From the NCBI RefSeq assembly GCF_051020985.1, contig NC_135010.1, positions 10,724,001 to 10,788,000 on the forward strand: a DNA stretch of 64,000 bases, in the 5' to 3' direction. Shown piece after piece: positions 61,527-64,000 of this stretch. Made by a program: the position numbers and the translations under genes. Below the pieces are notes generated by a model, which saw only the letters and a program-made list of their open reading frames with translations, made no database searches and was not told the origin of the DNA. The first letter of the stretch is position 1; the number at the start of each line of letters is the position of its first letter. The stretch comes from Nomia melanderi (lineage: Eukaryota > Arthropoda > Insecta > Hymenoptera > Halictidae).

Positions 61527-61534
61527 CGTCTCAT
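61520..61534 (-). promoter_or_regulatory. Overlapping upstream ORF at the sfl start codon
   Basis: Reading on the minus strand, ATGAGACGATGGTGA contains an upstream ATG at 61534-61532 that is out of frame with the sfl ATG (61526-61524). It encodes four residues (MRRW) and ends at a TGA lying just past the sfl start, so the uORF spans the real start codon. The upstream ATG has a weak context (C at -3, A at +4). The sfl ATG has a strong one (A at -3, G at +4). This arrangement would favour leaky scanning, provided the leader includes this stretch. Confidence 0.5.
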
Positions 61535-64000
61535 CCGATGGCGACCGATGCCTCGCAGATTATCCACCAAACTCCTCTGGGCCGGCGCGGCCGCGTTCAC
61601 AGTCGCAGCGACGCCGAGGATCCTCCTTTTCCCCTAGAAGACGTCCTTCGCCGGGCATCGGCTCCTCTCATCGTCAAGAATCCCTCGATCCTCGGGAAGA
61701 ATCAGTCCTCTTCAGCTTCAAACTCCGGCGAAACTTAAAAGAACCGTCCCTCGGATCGATCGATCTACCGGAAGAAGCTTATTCCCCAGCCGGACAACTG
61801 GTTCAGTCCTTTAATCCTCGTCCACGGAAACTCTCGTGCCCGAAGAGGATACATATACATACATATACAGGTATATACAACGCGAGCTCTCGTTTGATAC
61901 AGTTTACCAGGAGCTAAAAACGACGCCCGATCCTTCTGAAGTGACTACGGGATCCTCAGATCAAAGGTGACGGGTCCTGGATCGAATCCCCTGTCCCGTC
62001 TCTCGGGTAGCAACGATGACGGCTCAGGAATAAGGAGCGGTTCGCCACTTGTTGCGTTTCCAGGAGGGCAGCACGATCACCATTTTGCGAGCAGCACGGG
62101 GTCGCGCCGTCCATCGCGATCGTTTTTAACCCATTTGAGCGAGTTTTGTTGATCGATGAACTGCACCGGCGCCGGTCGCTCAGCAGCTGGCCGCTCGGGT
62201 GCTCGACATTCTCTCAGCGACGGCCAGGCGCGATTGATCCTCCTTCGAACACCGGGATCATCGCTCGGATCCAAAAATCGCAGGACCTAGAGGATCCGGG
62301 GAACCTTTCGCAATGGGCGTCGATAAACTGGAATTTTCTATTCTGGCCGGGAACGTCCGCGGGTCTAGCGCCACGGAAATCCGGCGGCTACTTCCGGTGT
62401 CTTCTACGGTAAGCTGGCTTTACGGGTGGACCATTTGTAACGCTCCGGACTGGCCCAAGTTACCGGACGCGCGAAGCGAACCTGCTACACTCGTAAATTT
62501 TCGAGGCTTGTCTTCTTCTTCTTCTTCTTTTCTCTATTCCTCTTCTGTTCCTCTCTGTCCCGTTTTCTTCTGCTTTCTCCCTTCTCGTTCCTTCTTCGTT
62601 CTTCGCAGTCGCGACACTATCCTCTATCCTGCTCCAGTTGATATACGCGTGTCGGCCCTCCTTTCGCCGTGCGCCACGCGGTCCCGCCGCCAACCCTCCT
62701 TTCCCACCTGTCAATTAGGGACGATGTAAAGCTACGATGCTTCCTGTCTTCCAGAACGATTTCGCGAACGGTTATCCCCTGTATCGGGCTGTATCGATCT
62801 CGTGTCCCCGCTGCGTGGCTGGGTGCTCGGGTTCACGGGCCTGCAACAGTCAACGGGGAATGCGAATTGAGCGAAGGGTGCAAGGCCCGAACGCGACAAT
62901 CGTCGTTTGTGGGTGGAGATTGCTGTGATCGATTGGCCTCCTCCACAGAATTAAACGCCCCCCTCGCCGATCCCTGTGTCTACCGCACACCGGGGCTAAG
63001 CTCCTGACACAATATTTGGCTTAATCGCCTCCTTCTGATCGTCCGTCGAGGGATCTATCGTGTTCTTTTCGCGGCTTGTTCCGTTTCGATCGGTCGGGGA
63101 TTTCGGGGATCGTGTTGCGGGGATAATACGAATTTCAACCTCTACCGCGCGAATTATCGTTGTATCGAGTGGTTCTCGCTTGTAGACGCCTAGCTTTTAG
63201 TTGTCACACGGACTGATTAAAATAACCGTGGTGTGCACGGGACAGAATGTTTTGCAGGTTCGAGTGGAGTGCTCTCCGCCCTTATTCCAATGCAATCGCG
63301 AACTTTGGACTCGAGCCCAGCTCATTTCTACTTCCCGAGAGAGTCTACCTTTTTTATTATCAGCTCGGTGCACTGATATCTTAACTTTGGCAAACCGTCG
63401 GCGTGTAAATACCGATGTAGCCAGTGAGACATTAAATCGAGACTTCTTGCGAGCCGCAACGCGTTGAATATTTGATCGCTGTGTTCCTCGATTTCACTGA
63501 TTTCTTTCTCTCGATCGCTCCTAAGCGATTGTTAACGATTGTGACAGACGTATTCGCGGATCGCAGAACCGCAGACCGCAGGAACCTGGTCCCAATGGAT
63601 TATTGTCTCGTCGCGACGAGACGGCGACTCCGTGCCCGATATATACTTTATTCGATTACAACTATCCGATCGGCGTACACCGTTTCAAGCTCGGCTTCTC
63701 AGCTCGTCGGACTCACTGTTCGATTCGCTATTCAAGTTCGATGAGCGAAGAACACAGGGATATCGATGCGTCAGTCAGCCTTGAAACCACCTGGGAGCGA
63801 TCCGTTAAAGAGCGGGGAACGGCGGGGAAATGAAAAGCGAGCGGAGCCGAGCAACGAAGATACGAGGGTCGAGAGTGACAAGTGCCGACTCGAAAATCAG
63901 AGCGGAATCGAACGGAAATTCGAGGGTCTAAGAGAAGCAAAACGAGAAAGAGAAGAGACATCTTAAAATCGGAGATACAAATCGAAGCGACAGGAGATAC
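61527..64000 (-). promoter_or_regulatory. sfl 5' flank: probable leader and promoter region
   Basis: This is the sequence upstream of the sfl start. It is CpG-rich and carries none of the MITE families seen in the introns. A strongly strand-biased tract lies at about 62505-62606, nearly all pyrimidine on the plus strand and therefore GAA/GAGA-rich on the sense strand, as many insect leaders and promoters are. A TA/CA-rich stretch lies at 61850-61880. Further upstream ATGs lie on the sense strand in 61650-61680, so an unspliced leader would carry several uORFs. I cannot place a transcription start or an upstream noncoding exon. Confidence 0.4.

Noticed and set aside
61444..61917. 157-residue plus-strand frame
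   Set aside because: It lies antisense to sfl exon 1 and its leader and opens on GTG; a shadow of the real exon.

Overview
This is animal nuclear DNA, most likely from an insect and probably a bee or related hymenopteran. It has no bacterial-style gene packing. It is CpG-rich and alternates GC-rich unique sequence with AT-rich repeats. Its one recognisable gene is split by very long introns, and it carries many short TTAA-flanked elements of the kind common in bee genomes. The order is inferred from this overall character. The gene identity is read directly from the translated sequence.

The gene is the minus-strand 5' part of the heparan sulfate N-deacetylase/N-sulfotransferase gene (NDST; sulfateless, sfl, in flies). 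Coding exon 1 (61526 down to 61354) encodes a short basic cytosolic tail and the single Golgi membrane anchor. Coding exon 2 (26896 down to 26699) encodes the stem and the first conserved strand of the N-deacetylase domain. The exons join in phase through a split Ser codon across a 34,457-base intron. Both donors are GTGAGT. Intron 2 runs off the left edge, so no further sfl exon is seen in the first 26.7 kb. Bases 61527-64000 are the 5' flank and probable leader.

The introns carry almost everything else. From left to right: tandem duplications with units of about 260, 137 and 172 bases (1-5.2 kb); a decayed piggyBac copy with the frameshifted C-terminal end of a transposase (8.9-9.7 kb); LTR-like sequence with a tRNA-Pro-type primer site nearby (13.7-14.1 kb); a 212-base duplication (16.7-17.1 kb); a 221-base triplication (27.2-27.85 kb); a TATCG microsatellite (31.86 kb); and a 15-base minisatellite (47.5 kb).

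About twenty short TTAA-bounded MITEs of at least six TIR families are scattered throughout. Several families share one layout: an unrelated palindrome placed close to one end. The repeats thin out from 51 kb to the gene's 5' end.

No convincing nested protein gene, tRNA, rRNA or CRISPR array was found. The most noteworthy points are the sfl gene structure, an overlapping upstream ORF at its start codon, and the shared subterminal-palindrome layout of the MITEs.
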